From: Chlamydoabsidia padenii
Lineage: Eukaryota; Mucoromycota; Mucoromycetes; Mucorales; Cunninghamellaceae
Direction: 5' to 3'
DNA: 64,000 nucleotides
Assembly (NCBI GenBank): GCA_025330725.1
Contig: JAIWND010000020.1
Location: 248,001-312,000, forward strand
The translations under genes and the position numbers were made by a program. The notes beneath the pieces were generated by a model that was not told the DNA's origin, did not search any database, and was given only the letters and a program-made list of their open reading frames with translations. This document shows, one piece after another, positions 12,193 through 22,930 of the stretch (position 1 is the first letter of the stretch; every line of letters starts with the position of its first letter).

Positions 12193-13691
12193 ATGGAATC
12201 ATCTTGGGTACCCGGATCATATCGACCCATCATACTAATTTGTATAGGTTTATGGGGCTGGGGGCTTGACTTGTTATTACTATGCCGACATCGTATTGAT
12301 CCTTCTTATCTACTTCAACTCCATCATCATCATCCTTCCACCACCACTACTACTACTACTAATAACAATAATGACAAACACATGTACAAACCCATCTTTG
12401 TATTGGCAGGTGGTCTCTCACTTATGGTCTTGATCAATCTTTGGTTTTACCTTCAATGGGTCCTTCCTGAAGACGCTTCTTGGTTACCACTCTTGGCTTA
12501 TCTCTCTGCCATTGTCTTGATGTTATGGCCTGGCAAGACTCTTTATGTCAAGGAACGTACTCGATTTATAAGGTAAATAAAAAGGGGAGAGGGCGGGGAA
12601 TTGATTTGATTATTTGGCTGTAACATTTAATTATCAAGCTATTTTGTGTTGTCTCCAACGTAGATTGATAAGACGTGTCACATCTGTCAACTTGTTTGCC
12701 AATGTATACTTTGCTGATATCATCTTTGCTGATCTGTTGACAAGCTTCTCTAATGTACTTGGTGATATGTTTTTGACAAGTTGTATCATCTTGCCTGGGA
12801 AATCACATTTAGATTATATGGAATTAGAAACTAATACTCAAAATGCTTATTATCGTGATATTCTGGTACCATTGATCATCAGGTAAAACATGACTAGATA
12901 ACAAAAAAAAAGGGGGGGTGAATCATTGAATACTAATCATCACTTTTTTTTTTTTTTAGTCTTCCTTACTTTATACGACTACGACAATGTGTATCCGAAT
13001 ATATTGAATCTGGTGGCGACACTCGACGACATTTATTCAATGCTCTTAAATATGCATCTGCGTTCCCGGTAATCATTCTTTCGGCTGTACAAAAAAAAGC
13101 GTCGATCTATCTGACTGAAAATGGAACTATACCAGCAACATGGTGGATCAATGAATCCAACCTATTCCGACTATGGTAAAAAGTAACATGAAATTCCCCC
13201 CCCCCTATATCATACTCATCTTTATTTTTTATGGTAGGATGATGGCGGTATTTATTAATTCAATGTATTCATTCTGGTGGGATATTTCAATGGACTGGAA
13301 TTTATTACAAGTAACCTACAACACACCAGGAAAACATAATACGAACCCGACACCAATGATTCGATTCCGACGTCACCTTCACTTTTCATCTACTGCCATT
13401 TACTTTTTGGCCATGATGGCTGATTTTATCTTACGGATCACCTGGGGACTCAAATTCAGTTCACACGTCTATATCAAGCAAATCGAAGGTAATGTCTTTT
13501 TGGTCGAACTATTGGAAGTGGTGCGTCGTTGGATCTGGGTTATTTTTAGGATGGAAAGCGAATGGGTGAAACGATCGACCACAGTGGATACATCTCAACC
13601 AAATGATAGTGGTTTTAGAATGGATTTACTCGATCGGCCTAAACATCTCACTCCTATACATGAAGAAGAGGATGATCTCTTTGCTCAATAG
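12193..13691 (+). CDS. EXS-domain membrane protein (Erd1-like)
   Basis: Polytopic membrane protein with an EXS domain, the family of Erd1 and of the C-terminal part of SPX-EXS (XPR1/SYG1) phosphate exporters. Without an SPX domain it is closest in layout to Erd1, which acts in the Golgi in phosphate recycling and retention of glycosyltransferases. Exons 12193-12572, 12664-12882, 12960-13175 and 13238-13691 give 422 residues. Several hydrophobic helices are visible. EXS hallmarks are RRVTSVNLFANVYFADIIF, DMFLTSCIILPG, LPYFIRLRQCVSEYIESGG, FWWDISMDWNLL and EVVRRWIWVIFRMESEW. The open frame extends upstream of 12193 but has no ATG there and is poly-phenylalanine from a T tract, so 12193 is chosen. 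Confidence 0.85.
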
Positions 13692-13979
13692 TTATTATTA
13701 TAGAATTTCCCCCCCCCTCTCACACATAGATTTAGTCTTTTATATATATATATATAAATACTTGATAGTATTAATAAAGAACAATGGGTTTTTACTAATG
13801 CAACATAATGGATGCACTTTATACGGTTTTCCCCAGGATGGATTCATGCAATCAAATGATGGTGACTGTGTAACACCTATATTCAACCCCCGGTATTTGC
13901 TTCTTTGCTTTATCAAAAGGTTTATTTTTATTGTTATAAAAAAGAGTATAGATTAGGATAAAGAGGAATACAGTGGGAT

Positions 13980-14799
13980 CTATACTACACGTTTGACTTC
14001 AAAGAAGCGTTTCAAATAAAACACTTGCCAAAAGCATACAGCCACCAATAAAGTGAGTTGACCAATCGACCACCATTTGACCCGATCGTTGGTACTTTCG
14101 GCAGCTAACCAATAAAAGGACAGTTAGTTTTAATTTTTCCCCCTCCCTCCCTCCTCCTTCCATAACTACTTACTGTTACGATGTTCACGTTCACGGGCTA
14201 CAATGTATTCTTGTTCATCCTTGATGGCAAAGATACTTTCGGCCAACTCCCTAATTTCACGTTCAATAGGATCGATATGGGCTATCATAAAAGGTCGTTT
14301 AGTATCTAGTGTATGATTAGGAGGGCGGCACTTACTTTTTGCTGTTTCTTCAATCCGTTCCATATCATGGACATTGAAATTGACAGATTTGGCAGGAATG
14401 GAAGACATGCGATTGCTAAAGCAATAAGTGTATTTGCCTTTTTTACTTGCCGTCACCACATGATGTCCACTCGATTTCCGAGCTACGCTTACAATCAAGG
14501 TATCTTCGGAATCCCTAAGCTATAAAGAGCAGTTAGGATCTTTTTTTTTGACGTTTTGTTCATTACCATAAAATCGATTTCCGAATTACCACCTATGCCT
14601 ACCTGAATAAATAAGCATTAGTTTCATTCATTAGTTTATCAGTGTAAATACTTACTTGAAAGGAAACAGTGAGCCTGTCTCCTATTTCCATGTTTTCAAA
14701 AAAGCAATCTTCACTGTGAGGTTGAATGTCAATACTGATCCCATAAATAAGATGCAGTAGACAAAAGAATGTTGCTACTCCAAAATAAAGGCCACGCAT
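13980..14799 (-). CDS. EMP24: p24 family cargo receptor, Emp24/TMED2 type
   Basis: Type I membrane protein of COPI/COPII vesicles that cycles between ER and Golgi and selects cargo such as GPI-anchored proteins. Five exons (14799-14656, 14602-14567, 14519-14336, 14281-14174, 14104-13980) give 198 residues. An N-terminal signal peptide (LYFGVATFFCLLHLIYG) is followed by the GOLD domain (EDCFFENMEIGDRLTVSFQV, GKYTYCFSNRMSSIPAKSV). Then come a coiled coil with DEQEYIVAREREHRN, one transmembrane helix and the tail YLKRFFEVKRVV, carrying the FF motif and C-terminal hydrophobics of the Emp24/TMED2 branch. The promoter element is 65 nt upstream. Confidence 0.92.
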
Positions 14800-14863
14800 G
14801 ATTGTTAAAAAGAGTGAAAGAAAAAAGAGGTAAAGGGCCGGAAGCACCGCGCGTCAACCGAGA

Positions 14864-14877
14864 GCGGGAATTCAAAA
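14864..14877 (-). promoter_or_regulatory. Promoter element of EMP24
   Basis: GCGGGAATTCAAAA, 65 nt upstream of the EMP24 start on the opposite strand sense. Confidence 0.5.
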
Positions 14878-15139
14878 ATGTAAGGAGGTGAAAGGAGGGG
14901 TACATTTGGCCAATCAGATCCTACAAAGGTCACTTGATAAAAGGGGACTTTTTCACATCCTCTAAAGCATAAACCCATGGCATAGTTTCCCTCCGCCCCT
15001 TTATATTATCGCTAGAGTATGATATCAAGTTGCTCCATGAAATTATGTAGCTACAATGCCTCAGTGATATTCGGTTGCTCCTTGAAAAGATGTACTAATT
15101 GTAAGGATAACCATCTAGTTGTTGGCGAAGACTAGGTTT

Positions 15140-15480
15140 TCGTTCGCCGATTAAAAATAAGATCGGCAGGACCTGTCCAGTCGAGGTCAACATCCCTCTC
15201 CTTGGAAAACGATGATCCACCGTCGTGAAACCATGGATTTGAGTTGTCTATCTTCCGTGTTGCATTTGGTTTAAGAAATGCTTGTTTTCGACTTTGTTCA
15301 TTTTGATGTTGTAATAGTATTGATTTTCGTGTTCCACGATATGCTTAGATGAGGTATCGTCTTTCTTTCTTCGTTGCGGCTTGACGGAACAAGTTCCGGG
15401 AAAGCGCCGTCTTCAATAGAGCGGTGCTTCATTTGATGATTCAAGTACCAAATCATCACACCCAAGTAAATCGCTTGTCG
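15140..15480 (-). pseudogene. Degenerate coding-like remnant, probably the same retroelement
   Basis: On the minus strand, downstream of the gag fragment, broken frames read IYLGVMIWYLNHQMKHRSIE, then after a shift RKQAFLKPNATRKI and ERDVDLDWTGPADLIFNRR. Acidic D-x-D-W patterns occur at the end of some fungal Ty3/gypsy Gag proteins, but I see no zinc knuckle. Assignment to the same relic rests on strand and position only. Confidence 0.3.
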
Positions 15481-15888
15481 TTTTTTTTTTTAAGGTCTTG
15501 TCGTGTTCAAAAATTGATTGCAAACAATTATGAAATGATTACAGAGCTTTGCGTTTAAAAATATACTTTTTCGGGAAGCAAATACTGTACACTTTCTATT
15601 GCTCGTTTCATTTTGGTCAATCCAATTTTTCAAAGTTGGTTGTATAAATGTGCTGTATGTAGGTTTTTGATAAATATATATATATATATATATATAGTAA
15701 AAATGAACGGTCCGTAAACACAATGAGACCAAGTTATGGTCCTTTATTAAAGGAAAGAAAAATTTATATATGTTTAAGAGAAAGGGTCTATGACATTGGT
15801 GATGGTGTATTTTATTACTGAGCATACGTTGTATGGTATGGTATGTTTTTAGTTGAGATACGACAGACTTTATGCAAGCGAAGTCGGA

Positions 15889-15901
15889 GCGGGATTTAAA
15901 T
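15889..15901. promoter_or_regulatory. Promoter-element copy inside the retroelement relic
   Basis: GCGGGATTTAAAT, exact consensus. It faces no called gene and lies where the gag reading fades. Confidence 0.4.
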
Positions 15902-16216
15902 ATATTATTATATTCACGTCCCGATATCATGCAAACAAACAGCAAGAATTTATACGAATCCATAGTTTCCCCCGCACCTCGCCGAAGTATTGAAATGGTG
16001 TCCCAAATTCGTCCAAAAAAAGTTTTAGTAAACGAAACCCATGTTGTACAGTCGTTTCCAAAGAACCAGTCCACCATCGCTTTGTCGGAGAAGTTAGGTA
16101 CCACCGCCAATTTCATCCCGTTCTTCCACTTTGGCGTATGCTTCGAATAGTTTCAACCAGATTCCGGGGTCGTCACCTTTACAGTAATCATTCATTTTTA
16201 TTTGTCAAACGATTTG
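15890..16216 (-). pseudogene. LTR-retrotransposon gag remnant (Ty3/gypsy-like)
   Basis: The minus strand reads MNDYCKGDDPGIWLKLFEAY, then AKVEERDE; after a one-base shift it continues KLAVVPNFSDKAMVDWFFG, NDCTTWVSFTKTFFGRIWDT and LRRGAGETMDSYKFL. This order (WLxxFEAYAK, hydrophobic helix, DWF, SFxxxF, ExMxSY) is the retrotransposon Gag capsid-like domain of fungal gypsy elements. The frameshift and the absence of pol show that the element is dead. An LTR-like end and primer-binding-site-like sequence lie immediately upstream (16236-16479). It is a relic of a fungal retrotransposon. Confidence 0.68.
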
Positions 16217-16235
16217 TTCTAGTTAGGTTCCGCCT

Positions 16236-16479
16236 GGAGTCACCAAATGTAAAAAAAGGTATGCATGTCCAAGTAAATCAAGTGGATAAAAGAAGAGAGT
16301 TGTTTTTTTATTTGAGAATAAAATAGGTGAGCAGGAATTTGGGGAAACCCCCACCAAAAATGTCGACTGCATTACCGGCTGCCCAATTATTCAAGTGACA
16401 AACAAGTTTTAAAAGCCGATAGGGAAATTCACAAAGTGACAAGCGAATGTTCCACAAACGACGATTTGAAATGGAAACA
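16236..16479 (-). mobile_element. Putative LTR end plus primer-binding site of the retroelement relic
   Basis: Reading the minus strand: a block ending in ACA (16248-16250), a two-base spacer, then TGGTGACTCC (16236-16245). That ten-mer is complementary to a tRNA 3' end of the form GGAGTCACCA, including CCA. This LTR-spacer-PBS-gag order is what an LTR element predicts. The distal LTR boundary (TGTTTCC near 16479) is a guess, giving about 232 bp. No second LTR was seen. Confidence 0.45.
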
Positions 16480-16605
16480 CTGTACGTTTTTATTAGGGAA
16501 ATGATATGTATATATAAAACAAAAGGACCAGCAAGTTAAAAAAAAATAAAAAAAAGTATAAACTATATATGATGATGATGATGATGACGTGTAATAATAA
16601 GTAAT

Positions 16606-19174
16606 CTAATCAATATCCATTTCATCCTTCTTTTCTTCCTTGTTTTCTTCTTCTTGAGCATCAGTCATGGGAGAATCAGTAGGTTCTTCAGCAGCAGGCT
16701 GGGGAATAGGTTTGGGCTTGTTCAAGATTGGGGTAGCAAAGGCCACCACGGCTTCTTCTTCCTTGGCAATATCACGAGCAAACAAGACTGGAGTTTCATG
16801 CTTGGGCACCTTGTCTTGTTTCGCGACTTGTTCATCCAACCAGCGACGAGCACGATCACCACGATCGACAATATCTTGCTTGTCTTGAGCAGGAATATGA
16901 GCATACTTGTCGTCCCCACTCATGGCTTCTTGAGTCACACGTTGGATGGTGTCCCGGAGCGACTGGGCAGCCCGAGGACGTTCTTCCGCTTCACGGTATC
17001 GTTCCACCACCGGGGTACCAATCACCTTGAGTGCGTCCAACTTTTCTACATACACTGACTTGGGCTGGTCATCGCCTTCGTCATAGATCCAGTCCACCAC
17101 CGTATTCAAATCTTGGGCAAATTGGTCCTTGACACCGGCATCAATATAGTCGCTGAGGGGGCCCATGATCTTGTCCCGCATGTCGTAGCCGTATTCTTCC
17201 AACGAGTTCTTGGCTGCTTCCGTGGCCATGATCAGTTTGTCCGTGGCGACCATTTGGCTTTCCTTTTCCGTGTATTGGTCCACGAGGTTTTTGGGGAGAG
17301 ACGTGGTGCTGCTGATAACAGTGAGATCGCCGGTCTTGACGAGTTTCTTGGTCTTTTTGATTTCCTTTTCGCCGTCCTTGTTTGTGATTTCTTCTTCCAT
17401 TTCCTTTTCTTCCACGGTATGAGCGCTTTCCACCGACATGATGCCGTGAATGTTGAGTCTGACCTTGACCTTGATTTGAGCAGGTTCACCGTTGGATGCA
17501 GGTTTGACGTCCTTGATCGTGTATTGACCCAACCAGGGATTGATGCCTCGAGGTAAAGCTTCAGGGACAGAGTATTTGGCTTGCAACGTAAAAGGTTCGC
17601 TGCGATAAAAAGTTAACATCTTGGTGGAAGGAATGCTGTTATTGTTGTCAAACACCACAATGTCGGTATCGTCGTCTTCAGGGCACTTTGTCCATTCGAG
17701 CTTGATGGGATGGCTGCAGATATCACCCACACGGAAATCACGGACCTTGAAGACAGGAGACAACATGGCACATTGAAGAGCAGCCCCACGAGACACCGCT
17801 TCGTCTTGGTTCAAAGTAGTGGAGATGGGCTTGCCAAAGAAATTGGAGATGGTTGTCTTGATGGCAGGAATACGAGTAGAGCCACCGACCATTTCCACCG
17901 CATCGATTTCATCCACCGTCATACCAGCGTTTTCCAAAGCCTTGCGGAGTGTATCTTCGGTACGAGTAAAGAGAGGAGCAGCCCATTCTTCAAAGTCGGT
18001 ACGGTTCACGATGGTTTGCACATCACGATCATCCATGATGGATTCAATGTTGACAGGAGCTTGAGGGTTAGCAGATAAAACCTTTTTGCATCGTTCGGAA
18101 GCCACCATGAGACGTAAAAGAGCCTTTTGGTTGGTATAGACATCAATCTTGAACTTTTCCTTGAATTCAGCAGCCAAATGTTCGGCAATCACAGTGTCAA
18201 AGTTACGACCACCAAAGTGCTTGTCAAATGCAGATCCACGCACCGTCAATTGACCCTTGACAAATGATACAATGGCCACAGAGTAATCAGAATGACCGAC
18301 ATCCACAAAGGCGACATTGCGAGGCTTGTCTTCGGGCAAATCCGTCTTGGTGATACCATAACCAAGGGCAGCAGCAGTCAAATCGTTCACCAAACGCAAG
18401 CAATTTAATCCAGCAATTTGAGAGGCGCTCATGATGGCACGGCGTTGGACTTCGGTAAACCATCCAGGGACTGTGATCACACAGTCAGAGACAGGACCAT
18501 TGATTTCATTGGCAGTGATATCCTTGAGCTTGGACAAGTACATGGCGAGCAATTGGACGTTGGAGAAGGATTGAGATTCACCAAGATAGTTGACCTAAAT
18601 AGAGTGCATGTCAATAACCTGTTATCACTCCCCCCCCCCGCCTTTTTTTTTTTTCTTACCTTGACACCCACTTGACCATCGACATCAACGAGTTCACCAG
18701 CAATGTACTTTTTTTCGAATTCTTGAAGATCAGGGTCCGAGAGTGTACGACCAGCAAGACGCTTCAAGCTACCAACAGTGTTCTTGTAGTTGCTGACTTC
18801 TTGAGTTTTGGCGGCTTCACCCAGATAGCGTTGACGAGTGCCAAAAGAGACGAGAGAACTATTTTTTTTTTTTTATAAAAAAAAAAAGGTACAGGTTAGT
18901 TAATAAATAAAAAAGTCCTTTACACGTCAAACAAGTCCATTATTTATCGCTAGTCCCATATGAATCGTTAAACTTACGGAGTAGCACGGTTGGAGACTTC
19001 GTTACAGATAACGTCGATACCACGGTTTCGGGCAACGGAAATGACGGATTGGAGGTTACCTAAATCAATACCCTATTATTACCAACCGGCCAAACAAAAA
19101 AAAAAAGTGGTGGTGAGTTTTAAGGTTTATGATTGTTTTCGTTTATAAGTATCGGACTTTACCACAACAGACAT
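16606..19174 (-). CDS. SSE1: Hsp110-type chaperone (Sse1/Hsp88), nucleotide exchange factor for Hsp70
   Basis: Cytosolic Hsp70-superfamily protein that recharges Hsp70 with ATP and holds unfolded proteins. Four exons (19174-19163, 19072-18978, 18858-18660, 18594-16606) give 764 residues; exon 1 has only four codons. The start [20 protein letters not shown] has the Hsp110 form of phosphate loop 1. Also visible are [48 protein letters not shown] and [12 protein letters not shown]. The substrate-binding part contains the acidic insertion with [16 protein letters not shown], and the C terminus is acidic (KKDEMDID) rather than EEVD, as expected for Hsp110. A GCGGAATTTGAAAA element is 96 nt upstream. 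Long open frames on the other strand are shadows. Confidence 0.95.
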
Positions 19175-20307
19175 GATAACTTTATGAATTATATGGAATA
19201 TGAAGGAGAAAAATGAAAAGAAAGCAAAGGAGAGAGAGAGAAAAAAGCGCTTAAAAGTTTTGAAGGTTGGCGGAATTTGAAAATGTGCTAGTGCAAGTGA
19301 CTTTGAACGAGTAAGAAGATTCTCGAGAGATCCATTTGAAAAGCCACTATTATATCATTTTTAGTATCCCTTATTAAAACGGAGATGGGTGGTCTTCTCC
19401 TTGTATTATGTTGTATATACACTAATTTGTTATTCACATATTGCAATGACAAGCTTATCATGTCAATATAGTTCAGTGCGATACCATCAACAGATGAAAC
19501 AATGTAATAACTGCTTGGAAGACCAAAACATCCCAGAAAATCCTTTTTGGAACAATTTACACCCCGACATTCATGCAGAAATTGAAATTGAAATCCCGCT
19601 GCTCTAACCATCATGTTAATGGGCCGTGGTATCAACTTTCTGGTATTTGACGAATCATGCAAAAAGTGAGAGAAAAAAGCGGGGTTTTAATCAACTCGGA
19701 TGCCTCAGGATGTGCACTGACATGGTACATAACTATCTTACCCCTGAGATGTGAATAGTACATATAATGTGATCTCTTTTTCAAAAAAAAAAAAAAATGG
19801 TACGATTAGATACCTTCCTCCTTAATAAGGAAGATCAGCAAATGTATTCCTCCAGGAATAGAGATGATCCATTTCCACGAAAAGGCCCGCCTCTTTTTCT
19901 ACATGATCATGCTTTTCTTAAAGGCACGACAAACTTTATATCAAGCATCAAAGTAATGTGATTGGTGAGAATTGGATTCAGGCACCAAAACATTTACCAA
20001 TGATGAACTTAATGTTTCATACATAAAAAAAAAAACATCGTCAGTTGATTGGAATGTATCTTTTTTCTATTATTCTTTCATTCTATGTTTGAATGGTACT
20101 TGATAGGTTCATGGTATCGGAGTTGAAACGACACTGTTCAGTCAAGACAGGGGAAAAACGAAAAAAAAAGCACCTGATCAATGGTTTTTTCCCAAGGTCT
20201 CTGCCACGTGTCGGAGTTCATCATTTTTATTATTATTTGAGTGGGGAATACAAAGGGGATACATACTAAAAGAACATGATCAGCTATTTACAGGAAGGAA
20301 GGGAGGT
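19175..20307. other. Intergenic, no gene recognised
   Basis: Holds the SSE1 promoter and two further copies of the recurrent element at 19588-19600 and 19679-19691 with no gene assigned. Short frames on both strands (19288-19662, 19389-19607) have no recognisable domain or splice structure. Confidence 0.5.
19270..19283 (-). promoter_or_regulatory. Promoter element of SSE1
   Basis: GCGGAATTTGAAAA, 96 nt upstream of the SSE1 start. One G is replaced by A. Confidence 0.5.
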
Positions 20308-20535
20308 TTACTTTCTTTGCAATCGAAAGAAACGCTTGAGTTTTGATCTAGAAGCCTTATCATCGTCTATCGGGCTACTTGGGGCAGAATGGCTGCTACT
20401 ACTACTTGATAGTTGATCTTGGTTTGATTCCATTGAAGAAGCAACTGATGATTTAGAGGGTGACCATTGTGAGTATTGATGTAAAGAAGGACTCATATCA
20501 AAATGCTCTGTGAATCGTGAATTGCAAGGTACCAT
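20308..20535 (-). CDS. Small serine-rich hypothetical protein
   Basis: A 75-residue frame starting MVPCNSRFTEHFDMS, continuing through a serine/glutamine-rich middle (SSSSSSHSAPSSPIDD) to a basic end SRSKLKRFFRLQRK. An upstream in-frame ATG at 20598 would add a poly-phenylalanine leader derived from an A tract, so the inner start is preferred. No family recognised. A poorer match to the promoter element (TCCCGCC) lies about 140 nt upstream. Could be a real small regulator or chance. Confidence 0.35.
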   Translation of the reverse strand: MVPCNSRFTEHFDMSPSLHQYSQWSPSKSSVASSMESNQDQLSSSSSSHSAPSSPIDDDKASRSKLKRFFRLQRK

Positions 20536-21265
20536 ATTAGTGTGATTAAGATATATGTTAAAAAAAAAAAAGATGGAGAAACAAGAAAAAAGGGGCAAAA
20601 CAAAACTGTACCTTTTTTATATGCTGTCCTTAGCTTCTTTAGCACTCCCCAATGAAAAGTAATTGAGTTTCAATATTCATGTCCCGCCGAAAGAGAGAAA
20701 AAATGGCTAGTTGTCCTACTTTCTGATTATATACAAGTCTTGGTAACCTCGGATGTTAGCTTTAAAGAAGTATCACTCATATGATCTAGATGCAAAAAAG
20801 TACTAATACCCAGCACACGTTTGTTAGTCAGTACTTTTTGAAAGATATAAACATGTCAAAATAGTCTTTTTCCTCCATCGGTGTCACATTTTAATTCTAC
20901 TGATTCGACTGACATCATACAAAATAGTGATCTTCCAGTAAAAGTTGAAACTCATTCTTGTTGTTCATTTGCTGTCGAGGTAACAAATGAAACCTTAAAA
21001 AAAAGTATTATGAATGGATCATCGTCGTCAATGACATCAATGATGAAAAACCCTCGACCCTATTTGTTCGTGACATTCTAGCCTTGTTAGCATTGCAAAG
21101 TGTACTTTCGACAGATCATCTCTGAGGGGTTCCTGAAGATTACATACTTGTCGCAGGAGTCGGGGTTTGAAGTGTGAGGAGGAAAATTTTTGGGAGGGCT
21201 TGGAGGGGGATTTTTTTTATTTTATTTTGTTTCTCTTTCCCACTTTTTATATATCAAAACCAATA
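20536..21265. other. Intergenic, weak coding hints only
   Basis: Contains the guanylate kinase promoter. A plus-strand open stretch at about 20881-21081 (for example VKVETHSCCSFAVEVTNET) lacks an ATG and any domain. Confidence 0.45.
21161..21172 (+). promoter_or_regulatory. Promoter element of the guanylate kinase gene
   Basis: CGGGGTTTGAAG, 94 nt upstream of the start codon. Confidence 0.5.
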
Positions 21266-21990
21266 ATGCAACCTGTCGCCAACATCTTTGTCATCTCTGG
21301 TCCTTCTGGCTCTGGTAAATCTACCTTGTTAAAACGTCTATTCAATGACTATCCCGGTACTTTTGGATTCAGTATCTCACGCAAGTCACATCCTCATCAT
21401 CCTCATTACCACACTCTTCCTTATGAATGTAACCAACCGTTTTTTTTATTTAACCATAGACACTACACGTGGACCTCGACCTAAAGAAGAAAACGGTGTG
21501 GATTACCATTTCGTCACCAAAGAACTCATGGAATCTGAAGTGGCTCAAGGCAAATTCATCGAAAGTGCCACATTCTCCGGTAACATGTATGGTAAGTGTT
21601 TATTTACTTGATCAAAAAAAACAAAAGCAGGTATTGACAAGTCACTGTTAACTGTTGATAGGTACTTCGATCAAGGCCGTGAAGGATGTAGTGGATGTAG
21701 GCAAAGTATGTATTTTGGATATTGATATGCAAGGTGTCAAGGCGGTCAAGAACACGGATTTGGATCCCAAGTATATCTTTGTCCAACCTCCCAACATGGA
21801 AATCTTGGAACAACGTTTACGAGGACGAGGCACCGAAAAAGAAGAAGCTGTCCTGGCTCGTTTGGAAGCTTCCAAGGCGGAATTGGCTTATGCTCAAGAA
21901 CCTTCCACTTATGATCATATCATCATCAATGATGATTTAGAACATGCTTATACACAATTGAAACTGGCTATCTTTGGATCTTCTCTGTAG
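21266..21990 (+). CDS. GUK1: Guanylate kinase
   Basis: Cytosolic enzyme converting GMP and ATP to GDP and ADP. Exons 21266-21380, 21460-21591 and 21662-21990 encode 191 residues, the usual length. The P-loop FVISGPSGSGKSTLL is at residues 8-22. The GMP-binding region HTTRGPRPKEENGVDYHFV, then EFIES-type residues (GKFIESATFSGNMYG) and the lid/adenine region LRGRGTEKEEAVLARL complete the fold. The first intron begins GCAAGT at 21381: joining AGTATCTCAC to ACACTACACG is required to rebuild the invariant S-H-T-T-R, so this is a GC-AG intron. Identification is certain from the motifs. Confidence 0.95.
21381..21459 (+). other. GC-AG intron in guanylate kinase
   Basis: The donor GCAAGT replaces GTAAGT; the acceptor is CATAG. 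No GT donor nearby restores the SHTTRGPRP motif. Confidence 0.88.
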
Positions 21991-22417
21991 ATCTCTCTTC
22001 CCCACACACTTTATCATAGAATAGATTCCTCCCCTTTTTATTTATTAGTAGTAGTATGTCTTTTAATAAACATAAAGTGATATATGCTCTTTTTTTATTT
22101 ATATATATATATATACATGGATGGATTTACATATAGCAGATAATAAAATGACCTGATCAATTGGAGGTCTTTATTTGAAAAACAACAAGCGGGGATACCT
22201 AATCAAGGTGATTAATATGCATCTACATCTAATCCATAGTAAAGGATAGTGGGGTCGATCTAGGCAAGTCATATGTTTCTTTAGTATAGTAAAGTGGTTG
22301 TTTGCTGATACAATGCATCTCTCCTCTCAAAAAGGAATGGCGGGATTTGAAATACCATTCATAAATTTGACGGGGGGTTTCCTTCTCTTCCCTTTATTCA
22401 TCAACGAATCAAGCGAC
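21991..22417. other. Intergenic, promoter of the small membrane protein
   Basis: Guanylate kinase 3' region with a TA repeat (about 22100-22115), then a strong promoter element at 22340-22353. No coding signal. Confidence 0.5.
22340..22353 (+). promoter_or_regulatory. Promoter element of the small membrane protein gene
   Basis: GCGGGATTTGAAAT, exact consensus, 65 nt before the ATG at 22418. Confidence 0.6.
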
Positions 22418-22930
22418 ATGCCTCCAGCAAGACCACATGTAAGAGGAAGAAGAAGAAAAAAGTAGGTGTTCTTTTTATAATGTAAACCAAGACAAATTTA
22501 TTTTATTCAATCTATAGAATGATAATGCCGACTTTATAGAGACAATCAACAATCTAAACGTACCTTGTACCGTCGCTACTTGGAATACGTTTAATCACAG
22601 AAAAGGTAGGTAACTGACTCAAAGTTCAAACAAACTAGCTTTTATTTTTTTATTACTTGGTGCCTACGACGGTCTCTCTTGGTTATTCCTTTTTCCCTTG
22701 CCCTGGGTCGACTACCTGCTTATGGCGATGATCTCCACTTATAATTTGCAGGTAAAGACAAAAAGTGGATTTATAGAGGAGAAATGATACTCATCATTTG
22801 TGTTATTATATAAAACCAGCACTTATCCTGGCGGAAATCCACACTCATCGACGACTATCTGTCGACCCCTATCGATACTAAAAAGACCAACCGAACAACA
22901 CAACCATCGTCCTCCCTGTCACATTTGTAA
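22418..22930 (+). CDS. Small putative membrane protein, family unknown
   Basis: Four exons (22418-22438, 22518-22605, 22639-22751, 22820-22930) with standard splice signals join into 110 residues. They begin MPPARPHNDNADFIETINNL and continue with NVPCTVATWNTFNHRK. The middle is hydrophobic (AFIFLLLGAYDGLSWLFLF then PLPWVDYLLMAMIS), probably two short membrane segments. The tail HLSWRKSTLIDDYL is polar. I recognise no family. The consistent splice sites and the exact promoter element 65 nt upstream support a real gene. Exon 4 could be read in another frame (PCHICNSLPRPRN) with more exons, so the C terminus is uncertain. Confidence 0.6.

Larger units (their letters stand above)
14800..16605. 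other. Gene-free 1.8 kb interval dominated by a retroelement relic
   Basis: Contains the Emp24 promoter (element at 14864-14877), degenerate coding-like sequence on the minus strand at about 15140-15480, a gag fragment and an LTR-like block (listed separately), an AT repeat near 15678-15696 and another promoter-element copy at 15889-15901. Confidence 0.55.

Noticed and set aside
15490..16116. 208-codon minus-strand ORF as a real gene
   Set aside because: Only its first 70 codons match Gag; the rest runs through an AT repeat and non-coding sequence, so it is a relic.
17113..17556. Long plus-strand open frames across SSE1
   Set aside because: They are antisense shadows of the strongly conserved Hsp110 exon, without their own start context, motifs or introns.
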